DNA from: an uncultured Pelagibacteraceae bacterium
GTDB taxonomy: Bacteria > Pseudomonadota > Alphaproteobacteria > Pelagibacterales > Pelagibacteraceae
Reading direction: 5' to 3'
Assembly: GCA_902569285.1 (NCBI GenBank)
Contig: CACFTS010000006.1
Location: 1 to 41,907 of the forward strand
Length of the DNA: 41,907 bases
The translations under genes and the position numbers were made by a program. Below are positions 8,251 to 18,800 of this stretch, piece after piece. Below the pieces are notes generated by a model, which saw nothing but the letters and a program-made list of their open reading frames with translations, ran no database searches and was not told where the DNA came from. Every line of letters starts with the position of its first letter. Position 1 is the first letter of the stretch.

Positions 8251-11200
8251 ATGACAGAAAAATTATTAGTTCCTGACATTGGTGATTTTGAAAATGTAGA
8301 AGTGATTGAAATTTTAGTTAAAGAGGGACAAGAAATTAAAAAAAATGATCCTTTAGTAACAATTGAAAGTGATAAGTCGAGTGTTGAAATTCCATCTACT
8401 ATTGATGGTATAATTGAAAAAATAAAAGTAAAAATTGGAGATAAGGTTTCAAAAGGTGATTTATTACTTATTGTGTCAGGTGTAAAGAGTTCTTCTTTAG
8501 CATTAGAAACTGTACCAAAAAATACTGAAAATTTAATACAAGAGGCTGAAATTTCTTTGAAGAAATCTCAAAAACAAAAAAATGAAAAAGTTAAAGAAAA
8601 AAAACCTGAAATAATTCAAGTTGTAAATAAAGGTGATATTGATCCTCTTGAAACTAATGAATGGTTAGAGTCTTTATCCGCAGTAATTGAAAAAGATGGA
8701 AATCAAAGAGCTCATTATTTAATAAAGGAATTAATTAATAAAGCGTATATTGAAGGAGCAAATATTCCTTATACACAAAACACTCCTTATATAAATACAA
8801 TTCCTGTAATGGATGAAAAAAAATCTAATGGTGATCAAAATATAGAAAGAAGAATTAGATCACTTATAAGATGGAATGCAGCTGCAATGGTGGTTAGAGC
8901 AAATAAAAAATTTCCAGAACTTGGAGGTCATATTGGAACATTCGCATCTGCGGCAACTCTATATGATGTTGGAATGAATCATTTTTGGAGAGCAAAAAAT
9001 AATAAATTTGGAGGTGACTTAATTTATTTTCAAGGTCATAGTGCACCAGGTATCTATGCAAGAGCTTTTCTTGAAGGAAGACTTAATGAAAAGCAATTAG
9101 ATAGTTTTAGACAAGAAGTTAATCCAGGTGGATTATCTTCTTATCCTCATCCATGGTTAATGCCAAACTTTTGGCAGTTTCCAACCGTATCGATGGGACT
9201 AGGCCCAATGTTAGCAATCTATCAAGCAAGATATATGAAGTATTTGATTAATAGAGGTTTAATAAAAGATGAGGGGAGAAAAGTTTGGGCATTTTTAGGA
9301 GATGGAGAAATGGATGAACCAGAATCTTTAGGAGCAATTGGTTTAGCAGCAAGAGAAAAATTAGATAATCTAATTTTTGTAATTAATTGTAATTTACAAA
9401 GATTAGATGGGCCAGTTAGAGGAAATGGAAAAATAATTCAAGAGTTAGAGGGAATTTTTAGAGGCGGTGGATGGAATGTAATTAAAGTAATATGGGGATC
9501 TTATTGGGATCCATTATTAGCAAATGACAAAACAGGTCATCTTATTAAAACTATGAACGAAACTGTTGATGGAGAGTACCAAGCTATGAAAGCAAGAAAT
9601 GGTGCTTATGTAAGAGAAAATTTTTTTGGTAAATACCCAGAAACAAAAGAACTAGTATCTAGCTTATCTGATAAAGATATTTGGAGATTAAACAGAGGTG
9701 GTCATGACCCTCATAAAGTTTTTGCCGCTTATGATAAGGCTTCCAAAAATATTGGTAGTCCAACAGTAGTAATTGCTAAAACTATTAAAGGTTATGGAAT
9801 GGGCAAAAGTGGAGAGAGTGTAAATACAACCCATCAAACTAAAAAATTAGATATAGATGATCTGATGTATTACAGAGATAGATTTGATGTTCCGCTGACT
9901 GATAATCAAGTAAGAAATATTGAATATTATAAACCTGATCAAAATTCACCAGAGATAAAATACATCAAAGAGAGAAGAATTCAGCTAGGTGGGTTTATTC
10001 CAGAAAGAACAACCTATGCAAAACCTATAAAAGCTCCACCTAAAAATATTTTTGAAAATATGAAAGAGTCTACAGGTAAGAAAGAGATGTCCACAACAAT
10101 GGCTTTAGTTAGAATGTTGACTAGTCTTTTAAGGGACAAAAATGTAGCGCCAAGGTTGGTTCCAATTATCCCTGATGAAGCAAGAACATTTGGAATGGAG
10201 GGTTTTTTTCAAAAAATAGGAATATATGCTCATGAAGGTCAAAAGTATGAACCAGAGGATTCTGCTCAGTTAAGTTCTTATAGAGAAGAAAAAAGTGGTC
10301 AAGTATTAGAAGAGGGAATAACAGAGGCGGGAGCAATGTCTTCTTGGATTGCAGCAGGTACTTCTTATACTAATCATGATATAGAAATGATTCCAATTTA
10401 TTTGTTTTATTCTATGTTTGGTTTTCAGAGAATTGGAGATTTTGCTTGGGCTGGTGCCGATAGCCAATCTAGAGGTTTTTTAATTGGTGCAACAGCAGGA
10501 AGAACCACATTAGCAGGTGAAGGACTACAACATCAAGATGGTCATAGTCATTTGATGGCATCAACTATACCAAACTGTATTTCATATGATCCAACTTTTC
10601 ACTATGAATTAGCTGTAATTTTTCGAGAGGGATTAAAAAGAATGCACGAGAAAAAAGAAAATATTTTTTATTACATTACTACGATGAATGAAAACTATCC
10701 ACATCCCAAAATGCCAAATGAAAAAGACTGTGAAGAAGGAATTTTAAAAGGAATGTATAAGATTCAAGAATTTAACAAACATAAAAAGACAAAGATCCAA
10801 TTTCTTGGATCAGGTACAATATTAAGAGAAATGATTGCAGGTGCCGAAATACTCCAAAAAGAATATCAAATAGACAGTGAAATTTGGAGTGTGACAAGCT
10901 TTAATGAACTTAGAAGAGATGGATTAGAAACAGAAAGATATAATCTTTTGAATCCAGATAAGAAGTTAAAAAAATCTTATGTTGAAAAATGTTTAGGAAA
11001 ATCTGAGGGTCCTATATTAGCAGCATCTGATTATATGAGAATGAATTCTGATCAAATAAGACCATATATAAATAATAAAAGTTTTTATTCATTAGGAACA
11101 GATGGATTTGGAAGAAGTGATACTAGAGAAAATTTAAGAAAATTTTTTGAAGTAGATAAAAATCATATAGTTACCTATGGATTAAGTGTGCTTGCTAAGG

Positions 11201-11286
11201 AGCAGCTAATAGCATCAAAGTATGCATCAGAAGCAATTAAAAAATATAAAATTGATCCAGAAAGACCAATGCCAACAAAATTATAG
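8251..11286 (+). CDS. aceE: Pyruvate dehydrogenase E1, homodimeric type, with N-terminal lipoyl domain
   Basis: This 1011-residue protein decarboxylates pyruvate with thiamine diphosphate and reductively acetylates lipoyl groups. Residues 1-77 form a biotinyl/lipoyl domain with the lipoylation lysine K42 in the ESDKSSVEIPS motif. Residues 78-128 are a Lys/Glu/Gln-rich flexible linker. From about residue 129 the protein is an AceE-type E1 of normal length (about 880 residues). It carries the ThDP/Mg motif GDGEMDEPESLGAIGLA (from residue 350) and the C-terminal half with AGEGLQHQDGHSHL. The frame runs unbroken from lipoyl domain to E1 core, so this is a real fusion and not two merged genes. Standard AceE has no lipoyl domain. 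The E2 gene begins one base after the stop. Confidence 0.95.
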   Translation: MTEKLLVPDIGDFENVEVIEILVKEGQEIKKNDPLVTIESDKSSVEIPSTIDGIIEKIKVKIGDKVSKGDLLLIVSGVKSSSLALETVPKNTENLIQEAEISLKKSQKQKNEKVKEKKPEIIQVVNKGDIDPLETNEWLESLSAVIEKDGNQRAHYLIKELINKAYIEGANIPYTQNTPYINTIPVMDEKKSNGDQNIERRIRSLIRWNAAAMVVRANKKFPELGGHIGTFASAATLYDVGMNHFWRAKNNKFGGDLIYFQGHSAPGIYARAFLEGRLNEKQLDSFRQEVNPGGLSSYPHPWLMPNFWQFPTVSMGLGPMLAIYQARYMKYLINRGLIKDEGRKVWAFLGDGEMDEPESLGAIGLAAREKLDNLIFVINCNLQRLDGPVRGNGKIIQELEGIFRGGGWNVIKVIWGSYWDPLLANDKTGHLIKTMNETVDGEYQAMKARNGAYVRENFFGKYPETKELVSSLSDKDIWRLNRGGHDPHKVFAAYDKASKNIGSPTVVIAKTIKGYGMGKSGESVNTTHQTKKLDIDDLMYYRDRFDVPLTDNQVRNIEYYKPDQNSPEIKYIKERRIQLGGFIPERTTYAKPIKAPPKNIFENMKESTGKKEMSTTMALVRMLTSLLRDKNVAPRLVPIIPDEARTFGMEGFFQKIGIYAHEGQKYEPEDSAQLSSYREEKSGQVLEEGITEAGAMSSWIAAGTSYTNHDIEMIPIYLFYSMFGFQRIGDFAWAGADSQSRGFLIGATAGRTTLAGEGLQHQDGHSHLMASTIPNCISYDPTFHYELAVIFREGLKRMHEKKENIFYYITTMNENYPHPKMPNEKDCEEGILKGMYKIQEFNKHKKTKIQFLGSGTILREMIAGAEILQKEYQIDSEIWSVTSFNELRRDGLETERYNLLNPDKKLKKSYVEKCLGKSEGPILAASDYMRMNSDQIRPYINNKSFYSLGTDGFGRSDTRENLRKFFEVDKNHIVTYGLSVLAKEQLIASKYASEAIKKYKIDPERPMPTKL

Positions 11287-11287
11287 A

Positions 11288-12556
11288 ATGACAAAAAAAG
11301 ATATAAAAGTTCCAAACATAGGGGAGTTTAAAAATGTTGAGGTAATAGAAGTACTAGTTAAAAAAGGTCAAGAAATTAAAAAAAATGATCCTTTAATAAC
11401 AATTGAAAGTGATAAATCTAGCGTTGAAATTCCATCTTCATTAGATGGAAAGGTAATATCACTAAATATTAAAATTGGAGACAAAGTTTCAGAAGGTGAC
11501 AAAATATTAGAATTAGAAATAAGCAAAGTTTTAGAAAAAAAAACAGAAATTATAAAAACAAATAATGATGATAAAAAAGTTGTTTATCATACCCCAACTT
11601 TTGAGAATAATAATAAAGAATCTAATTTAATAAAAAAGGATTTTTCATTTAAAGTTTCAGCCTCACCAAAAGCTAGAAAGTTTGCTAGAGAACTTGGAGT
11701 AGATATAAATCAGGTTAAAGGAACTGAGAGAGGCGGTAGAATAATAGAAAGTGATATTAAATATTTTGTATCGTCAAGATCTAATAATAATTTTAAAGCT
11801 GAGGATAAAAAAATTGATAAAGTGGAGTTAGAATATACTCATGAACAATTTGGAGAAGTTGAAGTAAAAGATATCCCACGCATTAAAAAATTATCATCAA
11901 AATATTTGATGAATTCATGGACTAATATTCCACACGTTACAAATCATGATCAAGCAGACATTACTGAAATGGAAGAATTTAGAACTTCATTAACTGATAT
12001 GTACACTGGCGAAAGAAAAAAAATTACTCCGTTAGCATTTATTGTAAAAGCATTAACAGCTTCATTAAAAAAATTTCCAAATTTTAATTCTTCTATAGAT
12101 GAAATTGAAAAAGGAAAAATGACAATTAAAAAATACTTTCATATTGGTATAGCTGTAGATACACCGCATGGATTAATGGTTCCTAAATTAAGAAATGCTG
12201 AAAATAAGAATATTTCTTTAATAAGTGATGAACTTAAAAAATTAAGTGAAAAATGTAGAAATCTTAAGATTGATAAAAAAGAGTTGTTTGGTGGATCAAT
12301 GACAATTACAAGCTTAGGAGGAATTGGAGGTTCTTTTTTTACTCCAATAATTAATTATCCTGAAGTTGCTATTTTAGGTATTGGTAAGTCTGAAAAGAAA
12401 CAAGTTTATCTAGATGGAAGATTTGTTACTAGAACAATGTTGCCTTTATCTTTATCTTATGATCATAGAATAATAGATGGTGCAGAAGCAGCTCGTTTTA
12501 ATAATGATTTAAAAGATAATTTAGGTAAAAACTTTGCTTATAAACTAGCTGTTTAA
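11288..12556 (+). CDS. aceF: Dihydrolipoamide acetyltransferase, pyruvate dehydrogenase E2
   Basis: This 422-residue core protein of the pyruvate dehydrogenase complex moves the acetyl group from lipoyl to CoA. Residues 4-77 are a single lipoyl domain (K43 in ESDKSSVEIPS). A flexible linker follows, then the peripheral subunit-binding domain (SASPKARKFARELGVD and on to GGRIIESDI). The catalytic domain ends with SYDHRIIDGAEAARF, carrying the active-site His and Asp. I chose the ATG at 11288, one base after the aceE stop, because an upstream in-frame ATG at 11222 would add 22 unrelated residues from inside aceE. The lipoyl domain is near-identical to that on the neighbouring E1. No E3 gene follows; the next gene is a transporter. 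Confidence 0.95.
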   Translation: MTKKDIKVPNIGEFKNVEVIEVLVKKGQEIKKNDPLITIESDKSSVEIPSSLDGKVISLNIKIGDKVSEGDKILELEISKVLEKKTEIIKTNNDDKKVVYHTPTFENNNKESNLIKKDFSFKVSASPKARKFARELGVDINQVKGTERGGRIIESDIKYFVSSRSNNNFKAEDKKIDKVELEYTHEQFGEVEVKDIPRIKKLSSKYLMNSWTNIPHVTNHDQADITEMEEFRTSLTDMYTGERKKITPLAFIVKALTASLKKFPNFNSSIDEIEKGKMTIKKYFHIGIAVDTPHGLMVPKLRNAENKNISLISDELKKLSEKCRNLKIDKKELFGGSMTITSLGGIGGSFFTPIINYPEVAILGIGKSEKKQVYLDGRFVTRTMLPLSLSYDHRIIDGAEAARFNNDLKDNLGKNFAYKLAV

Positions 12557-12564
12557 TTATAATT

Positions 12565-13455
12565 ATGTCAAAAACTCTTTCACTGTTTAGTGCTTTACTA
12601 TGTACATTTATCTGGGGAACTACATTTATTGCACAAGATACTGGTATGGACGATATAGGTCCATTTACTTTTAATGCAGTTAGATTTTTTGTAGGATTTT
12701 TAGCGATTGTTCCTCTGGCATTTTTATTTGAGGTAAAAAAATTTAAATCTGAGTTTAAATTAGATTTTAAAACATTTGTAATTCTCTCTTTTTTGATTGG
12801 ATTATCACTTTTTTTAGGTTCTGCTTTACAACAAGTTGCGCTTCTTTACACAGATGTAGCAAATGCTGCTTTTTTTACAATTTTTTATGTACCCATGGTT
12901 CCAATAATAATTTTTTTATTCAAAAAAAAATCAATTCATTGGAGTGTATGGCCATCAGTAGTTTTATGTTTGATTGGAGGATACCTCTTAACAAACTTTT
13001 ATGATGCGACTGTAAGACTAGGAGATACTCTTGTAATTTTAGGAGCTTTATTTTGGAGCACACATATTATTTTTACTGGCATCATTGTTACAAAATATAA
13101 TTTACCCTTAACATTAGGTGCAATCCAAACATTATTGGTAGCTTTATTCTCTTTTATAATTGGATTGATTTATGAAGAATTTGTAATTGATAATATTTTA
13201 AATGAAATAGATTCAATTTTATATGCTGGAATATTATCTGGAGGTTTTGCTTTTGTATTACAAATTTATGCTCAAAAAAATATTACTCCTGCACCTGCAG
13301 CTATAATTTTTTCGCTAGAAGGTGTTTTTGCAACTATTGCTGCATGGATTTTATTAAATCAGATACTAGGTATAAATAATTTATTGGGATGTTTCTTCAT
13401 TTTAAGTGGTGTTTTGTTATCACAATTATTACCTTTAATAAAAAAAACTAATTAA
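12565..13455 (+). CDS. EamA/DMT-superfamily membrane transporter
   Basis: This 296-residue protein has about ten hydrophobic membrane segments in two repeats. It opens with the typical LLCTFIWGTTFIAQ segment, and the second half shows the IIFSLEGVFATIAAWILLNQ block seen in the C-terminal EamA repeat. The family exports or imports small metabolites such as amino acids or nucleosides; the substrate here cannot be told. The ATG comes 8 bases after the E2 stop, so it may be read through from the pyruvate dehydrogenase operon. Its stop overlaps that of uppP on the other strand in a shared TTAA. Confidence 0.88.
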   Translation: MSKTLSLFSALLCTFIWGTTFIAQDTGMDDIGPFTFNAVRFFVGFLAIVPLAFLFEVKKFKSEFKLDFKTFVILSFLIGLSLFLGSALQQVALLYTDVANAAFFTIFYVPMVPIIIFLFKKKSIHWSVWPSVVLCLIGGYLLTNFYDATVRLGDTLVILGALFWSTHIIFTGIIVTKYNLPLTLGAIQTLLVALFSFIIGLIYEEFVIDNILNEIDSILYAGILSGGFAFVLQIYAQKNITPAPAAIIFSLEGVFATIAAWILLNQILGINNLLGCFFILSGVLLSQLLPLIKKTN

Positions 13456-14219
13456 ATATATATTATAAAAAATAAAATTAAAGCAACTAATATTCTATAT
13501 ATTACAAATATATTTAATGAAAATTTATTAATATATCTTAAAAAATATTTAACAGTCATATATGAAAATAAAAAAGATAAAATAACTGCAATAATTAACA
13601 AATAATTTATTTCAATGGTTTGTCTAAAAGCATCTTTAAGTCCAAGGAAACTTGCACCCGCTAAAGCAGGAATAGATAATAAAAAAGCAATTTTACTTGA
13701 ATCAACTCTGTTAAATTTTAAAAATCTAGCTGCTGTCATAGTAATACCTGCCCTACTAACACCCGGTATTAATGCTAGAATTTGGAATAGACCAATAAAT
13801 AATATAGATTTTATATTTAAGTCTGTTGATATATTTTGATCAGTTTTTCTTTGATCAGCAAAGAAAAGAATTATACCAAAAAATAAAGTTGTAGATGCAA
13901 TTACTTTTATATTTCTAAGAAGGTTAATAAGTTCAGTAGTATGTAGTATATATCCAAAAATAATTAGTGGTATTGAGCCAATTATAATTAAATATAAAAG
14001 CTTTTGGTTATGGTGTAGATTAAATAAATCTTTTTTAAAATAAAATATTATTGCAAATAAAGAACCTAGATGCAGGCTGATATCTATCAATAAAGAACTT
14101 GTCTTAAAATCATAGATATTAGAAACTAATATTAAATGTGCAGAGGAACTGACGGGTAAAAATTCTGATATACCTTGAATTGCCGACAGAATTAGTATTT
14201 CTATAAAATCTTGCAGCAT
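13452..14219 (-). CDS. uppP: Undecaprenyl-diphosphatase
   Basis: This 255-residue integral membrane phosphatase of the BacA/UppP family recycles undecaprenyl pyrophosphate, the carrier lipid for peptidoglycan and other envelope polymers. The two family signatures are present: EFLPVSSSAHLILV with the catalytic Glu19 and the Ser cluster, and LIPGVSRAGITMTAARFLKF with Arg156. About eight hydrophobic segments are visible and the length is normal. It ends tail-to-tail with the EamA transporter with a 4-base overlap. Upstream lies the 184-base gap shared with the divergent gltD. Confidence 0.95.
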   Translation of the reverse strand: MLQDFIEILILSAIQGISEFLPVSSSAHLILVSNIYDFKTSSLLIDISLHLGSLFAIIFYFKKDLFNLHHNQKLLYLIIIGSIPLIIFGYILHTTELINLLRNIKVIASTTLFFGIILFFADQRKTDQNISTDLNIKSILFIGLFQILALIPGVSRAGITMTAARFLKFNRVDSSKIAFLLSIPALAGASFLGLKDAFRQTIEINYLLIIAVILSFLFSYMTVKYFLRYINKFSLNIFVIYRILVALILFFIIYI

Positions 14220-14327
14220 ATAAGTGTCGTAACTTAAAAAATATTTATTTTAAAGAATTCGATTTGATCAAATTAGGTATGCAAATATTAAATTAAATAG
14301 GTTATTAGCTAAATATTTATAAAATTA

Positions 14328-14344
14328 GGTCATAAATACTGACC
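14328..14344. promoter_or_regulatory. Inverted repeat GGTCA-N7-TGACC upstream of gltD
   Basis: A 5+5 inverted repeat with a 7-base spacer stands out as GC-containing sequence in an otherwise A/T gap. It lies about 60 bases before the gltD ATG. A possible promoter (TTCTTT at 14352, 17-base spacer, TATATT at 14375) lies just downstream. The repeat would then sit near -59 to -43, an activator-like position. It could also serve uppP on the other side. The identity of any regulator is unknown. Confidence 0.35.
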
Positions 14345-14403
14345 CAAATAGTTCTTTTACTAATAAAAACAATGTATATTTTGCCTAAAACTTTAAAAAA
14401 ATT

Positions 14404-15843
14404 ATGTCTGATAAAATGCTCAAATTTGTTAAAATAGGTCAACAAACTCCACCTAAAAGAAATGTTGATGTCAGAAGAGATGATTTTAAAGAGATTTATG
14501 ATGAGTTTATAACTCAAAAAGCTGAAGAACAGTCAAGTAGATGTTCTCAATGTGGTGTGCCTTTCTGCCAAGTTCACTGTCCTTTAAGCAATAATATACC
14601 GGATTGGTTAAAATTAACTGCGGAGGGAAGACTTAAGGAGGCTTATGAATTATCTCAAAGCACTAATAACATGCCTGAAGTTTGTGGAAGAATATGTCCA
14701 CAGGACAGATTGTGCGAAGGAAATTGTGTGATAGAGAAATCAGGCCATGGAACTGTAACTATTGGCTCTGTAGAAAAATATATTACTGATAATGCCTGGC
14801 AACAAGGTTGGATAAAACCAATTTCATTAAAAATTGAAAAAGATCAGAGTGTAGGAATAATTGGAGCGGGTCCTGCAGGATTGGCAGCTGCTGAACAGCT
14901 AAGAAAAAATGGATATAAAATTACTGTATATGATCGGTATGACCGAGCTGGGGGATTGTTAATTTATGGAATTCCAAATTTTAAATTAGAAAAATATGTT
15001 GTGGAGAGAAGAACAAAACTATTAAAAGATGGTGGTATAGAATTTGTTCAAAATTTTGAAGTAGGTAAAGATGCTACTTTAGAACAATTGAGAAAAAAAC
15101 ATGATGTAATTTTAATTGCTACAGGAGTTTATAAACCAAGAGAAGTAGAATTACCTGGAAATGATTTAAATAATATTTTTCCAGCAATGGAATATTTGAC
15201 TGCTTCAAATAAAAAAGGCTTAGGAGATAAAGTAGAATTATTTGATAAAGGTATATTAAATGCAGAAGGTAAAGATGTTGTAGTTATTGGAGGTGGAGAT
15301 ACTGCAATGGATTGTGTGAGAACGTCAGTAAGACAAAAAGCAAAGTCAGTTAAATGTCTTTACAGAAGAGATAAAGAAAACATGCCAGGATCAGCTAGAG
15401 AAGTTGCAAATGCAGAAGAAGAAGGTGTTGAGTTTGTATGGTTATCTAGTCCTAAAGAATTTAAAGGTAAAAATAAAATTGAAAATTTACTTGTTAACAA
15501 GATTAAATTAGGAGAACCAGATGAGTCTGGTAGAAGAAGACCAGAAATTAAAGTAGGTTCAGAATTTGAGATTAAAGCAGACATGGTAATTAAAGCTTTA
15601 GGTTTTGATCCAGAAAATTTGCCATTATTGTTTGATTCACAAGAATTACAAGTAACTAAATGGGGAACAATTAAAATTGACTTTGATACAATGGAAACAA
15701 ACATAAAAGGTGTTTTTGCTGCCGGAGATATAGTTAGAGGTGCATCATTAGTTGTATGGGCAATCAAAGACGGTAGAGATGCTGCTTTATCAATTAAAAC
15801 TTATCTTGAAAACATTGAATTAAAAAAATCGAAGGTAGCGTAA
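14404..15843 (+). CDS. gltD: Glutamate synthase (NADPH) small subunit
   Basis: This 479-residue flavoprotein passes electrons from NADPH via FAD and [4Fe-4S] clusters to the large subunit. The N-terminal ferredoxin-like part carries cysteines 47, 50, 55, 59 (CSQCGVPFCQVHC) and 94, 98, 104, 108 (CGRICPQDRLCEGNC). The FAD site GAGPAGLAAAEQL starts near residue 154, the NADPH site is VIGGGDTAMDC, and the C-terminal FAD motif is FAAGDIVRGASLVVWAI. All expected cluster ligands are present and length is normal. The stop TAA overlaps the ATG of gltB by one base (TAATG), so the two subunits are translationally coupled in the order D then B, the reverse of E. coli. Confidence 0.97.
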   Translation: MSDKMLKFVKIGQQTPPKRNVDVRRDDFKEIYDEFITQKAEEQSSRCSQCGVPFCQVHCPLSNNIPDWLKLTAEGRLKEAYELSQSTNNMPEVCGRICPQDRLCEGNCVIEKSGHGTVTIGSVEKYITDNAWQQGWIKPISLKIEKDQSVGIIGAGPAGLAAAEQLRKNGYKITVYDRYDRAGGLLIYGIPNFKLEKYVVERRTKLLKDGGIEFVQNFEVGKDATLEQLRKKHDVILIATGVYKPREVELPGNDLNNIFPAMEYLTASNKKGLGDKVELFDKGILNAEGKDVVVIGGGDTAMDCVRTSVRQKAKSVKCLYRRDKENMPGSAREVANAEEEGVEFVWLSSPKEFKGKNKIENLLVNKIKLGEPDESGRRRPEIKVGSEFEIKADMVIKALGFDPENLPLLFDSQELQVTKWGTIKIDFDTMETNIKGVFAAGDIVRGASLVVWAIKDGRDAALSIKTYLENIELKKSKVA

Positions 15844-18800
15844 TGGAGAACTATAAAAAGAATTTAAAATTACTTTGTAAAAATCATGTTTATTCAAGTG
15901 AAATGGAACATGATGCTTGTGGAGTAGGATTAATTGCATCAACAGAAGGAAAGAAATCGAGAGCTGTTGTTGAATATGGAATTGAAGCATTAAAAGCTGT
16001 TTGGCATCGTGGAGCAGTGGATGCAGATGGAAAAACAGGGGATGGAGCAGGAATACATGTGGAAATTCCAAAAGATTTTTTTATAGAAAAAATAGAAGTC
16101 ACTGGACATGATTATGATAATTCTGAAATTTGTGTTGGTATGATTTTTTTGCCAAGAAATGATTACTCTTCTCAAGAAAGCTGTAAAACAATTGTAGAAA
16201 GTGAATTAACTAAAAATAATTTTAGCATTTATGGTTGGAGGCAAGTTCCCGTAAATCCAAAAATTTTGGGTGAAAAAGCATTCCAAACAATGCCAGAAAT
16301 TATCCAAGTTTTATTTAAATTTAATGACCCAAATTTACTTGATAAAGATTTGGAAAGAAAAATCTATGAAACAAGAAAAAAAATTGAAAATAAAGCTTTT
16401 AATCTATCTTTAAATAATTTTTATATTTGTTCTATTAGTTCGAAATCAATTATTTATAAAGGAATGTTTTTAGCTGAAACTATTTCAGATTTCTTTTTAG
16501 ATTTAAAAGATAAAAGATTTGTATCTAGATATGCTATTTTCCATCAAAGATTTTCAACTAATACTGCACCCAGTTGGAGTTTAGCTCAACCATTTAGAGC
16601 ACTTGCACATAATGGTGAAATTAACACTTATAAAGGAAATAAAAATTGGATGAAAGTTCATGAGCAAGAAATGAGCAGTCCATTATTTGAAAATTTAGAT
16701 AATTTAAAACCTGTAATCCAAAAAGGTGTATCAGACTCAGCTGCGTTAGATAATGTTTTTGAATTATTGAATAAGTCAGGTCAACCAGCACCTTTAGCTA
16801 AATTAATGTTAATACCAGACGCATGGTCAAAAAAAAATAAAACTCTTTCAAAAAGTCATCAGCAATTATTTAATTTTTTAAATAGTACAATGGAACCCTG
16901 GGACGGACCTGCCGCAATAGCTGCAACCGATAATGAATGGGTTATTGCCGCAAACGACCGAAATGGTTTAAGACCTTTAAGATATACAATAACTAAAAAT
17001 AAACTTCTTTTTGCTGGTTCAGAAACAGGAATGATTGAGTTAAATGAAAAAAAAATTTTATCTAAAGGAAGATTGGGTCCGGGTGAAATTATTGGAGTAA
17101 GAATTGAAAAAGGTAAAGTTTTTTTTAATGATCAAATTAAAAATTATTTGGCAAAAGAATATAAACATTTTAATTCACAAATCATTAACTTGGATGAAAA
17201 ATTATTAATTTCAAATGAGAAACATTGTTTTTATGGAGAAGATTTAAGAAGAAGACAGCATACATTTGGTATTAGTTTAGAGGATTTGGAATTAATTTTA
17301 CATCCGATGGCTGAAGATGCAAAAGAAGCAACAGGTTCTATGGGTGATGATACTCCTCTAGCAGTATTATCAGATAAATATAGACCATTGTATCATTTTT
17401 TTAGACAAAATTTTAGCCAAGTAACTAATCCTCCAATTGATTCATTAAGAGAAAATAAAGTTATGAGTTTAAAAACAAGGTTTGGAAATTTAGGAAATAT
17501 TTTAGATTTTGACACTTTAACGAAAGAAAACATACATGTTTTAAATAGCCCAATATTATCAAATTCGCAGTTTAATAAATTTATAAATTTTTTCGGAAAA
17601 AATTCGTTATCTATTGATTGTACTTTTTCTAACGAAGAAAATTTATTCAGTGCTATTGAAAGAATACAAAAAGAGTCAGAAATTGCAGTTAGACAAGGTA
17701 TAACACAAATAATTTTAAGTGATAAAGAGCTTTCTTCTAAAAAGATGCCAATACCAATGTTATTATGTGTTGGAGCAATTAATACTTTTTTAATAGAAAA
17801 AAAATTAAGAGGATATGTTTCAATAAATGTTCAATCGGGTGAAGCTTTAGATACACACTCTTTTGCAACATTAATAGGAGTTGGTGCAACAACTGTAAAT
17901 CCATATTTAGCTTTTGATAGTCTATATCAAAGATATGAAAAAAAATTATTTGGTCAATATAGTTTTGATGACTGTGTTCAAAGATATATCAAATCTGTTA
18001 ATGCAGGTCTTTTAAAAATAATGTCTAAAATGGGCATATCAGTTTTAAGCTCTTATAGAGGAGGATGTAATTTTGAAACAGTTGGATTAAGTAGAACTAT
18101 AGTAGATGATTATTTTCCAGGTGTAACATCTAAAATTTCAGGAATTGGTTTAACAGGAATTGAAAAAAAAATACGTCAAATTCACAAAGAAGCTTTTGAA
18201 AGTACCGATACAGTATTGCCTATTGGTGGAATTTATAGATATAGAAAAAATGGTGAAACACATCAATATCAAGGCAAACTAATTCATCTATTACAAAGCG
18301 CAGTAGGTTCAAATTCTTATTCAGCATATAAAAAATATGTTGAGGGAATTTATAAATTGCCACCAATAAATTTAAGAGACTTAATTAATTTTAGAAAAAA
18401 AAAAATAGGACCCCCAATTGATATTTCTGAAGTTGAGCCAATAGAAAAAATATTAAAAAGATTTGGAAGTGGGAGCATGTCTCATGGAGCTTTATCAAAA
18501 GAAGCACACGAAACATTAGCTATAGGTATGAATAGAATAAAAGGGGCTTCATGTAGTGGAGAAGGTGGTGAAGATGCAAGCAGATTTAAAATTATGAAAA
18601 GTGGTGACAGTGCAAATTCTAGAGTAAAACAAATAGCATCTGCTAGATTTGGTGTAACAGTAAATTATTTAAATAATTGTAATGAAATAGAGATTAAAAT
18701 TGCACAGGGAGCAAAACCTGGTGAAGGTGGTCAGTTGCCAGGTTTTAAAGTCACTGAAGAAATTGCGAGATTAAGACATTCAACTCCTGGAGTAACATTA

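Noticed and set aside
11222..11287. An upstream in-frame ATG that would lengthen the E2 protein by 22 residues
   Set aside because: It lies inside aceE, adds sequence unlike any E2, and the ATG at 11288 directly precedes the lipoyl domain.
15360..15767. A 135-codon minus-strand frame inside gltD
   Set aside because: It is a shadow of gltD codon structure, with no ribosome site and a Ser/Leu-rich translation lacking domain features.
18398..18409. Long A run in gltB as a possible frameshift
   Set aside because: The protein continues in the same frame on both sides with conserved GltB sequence.
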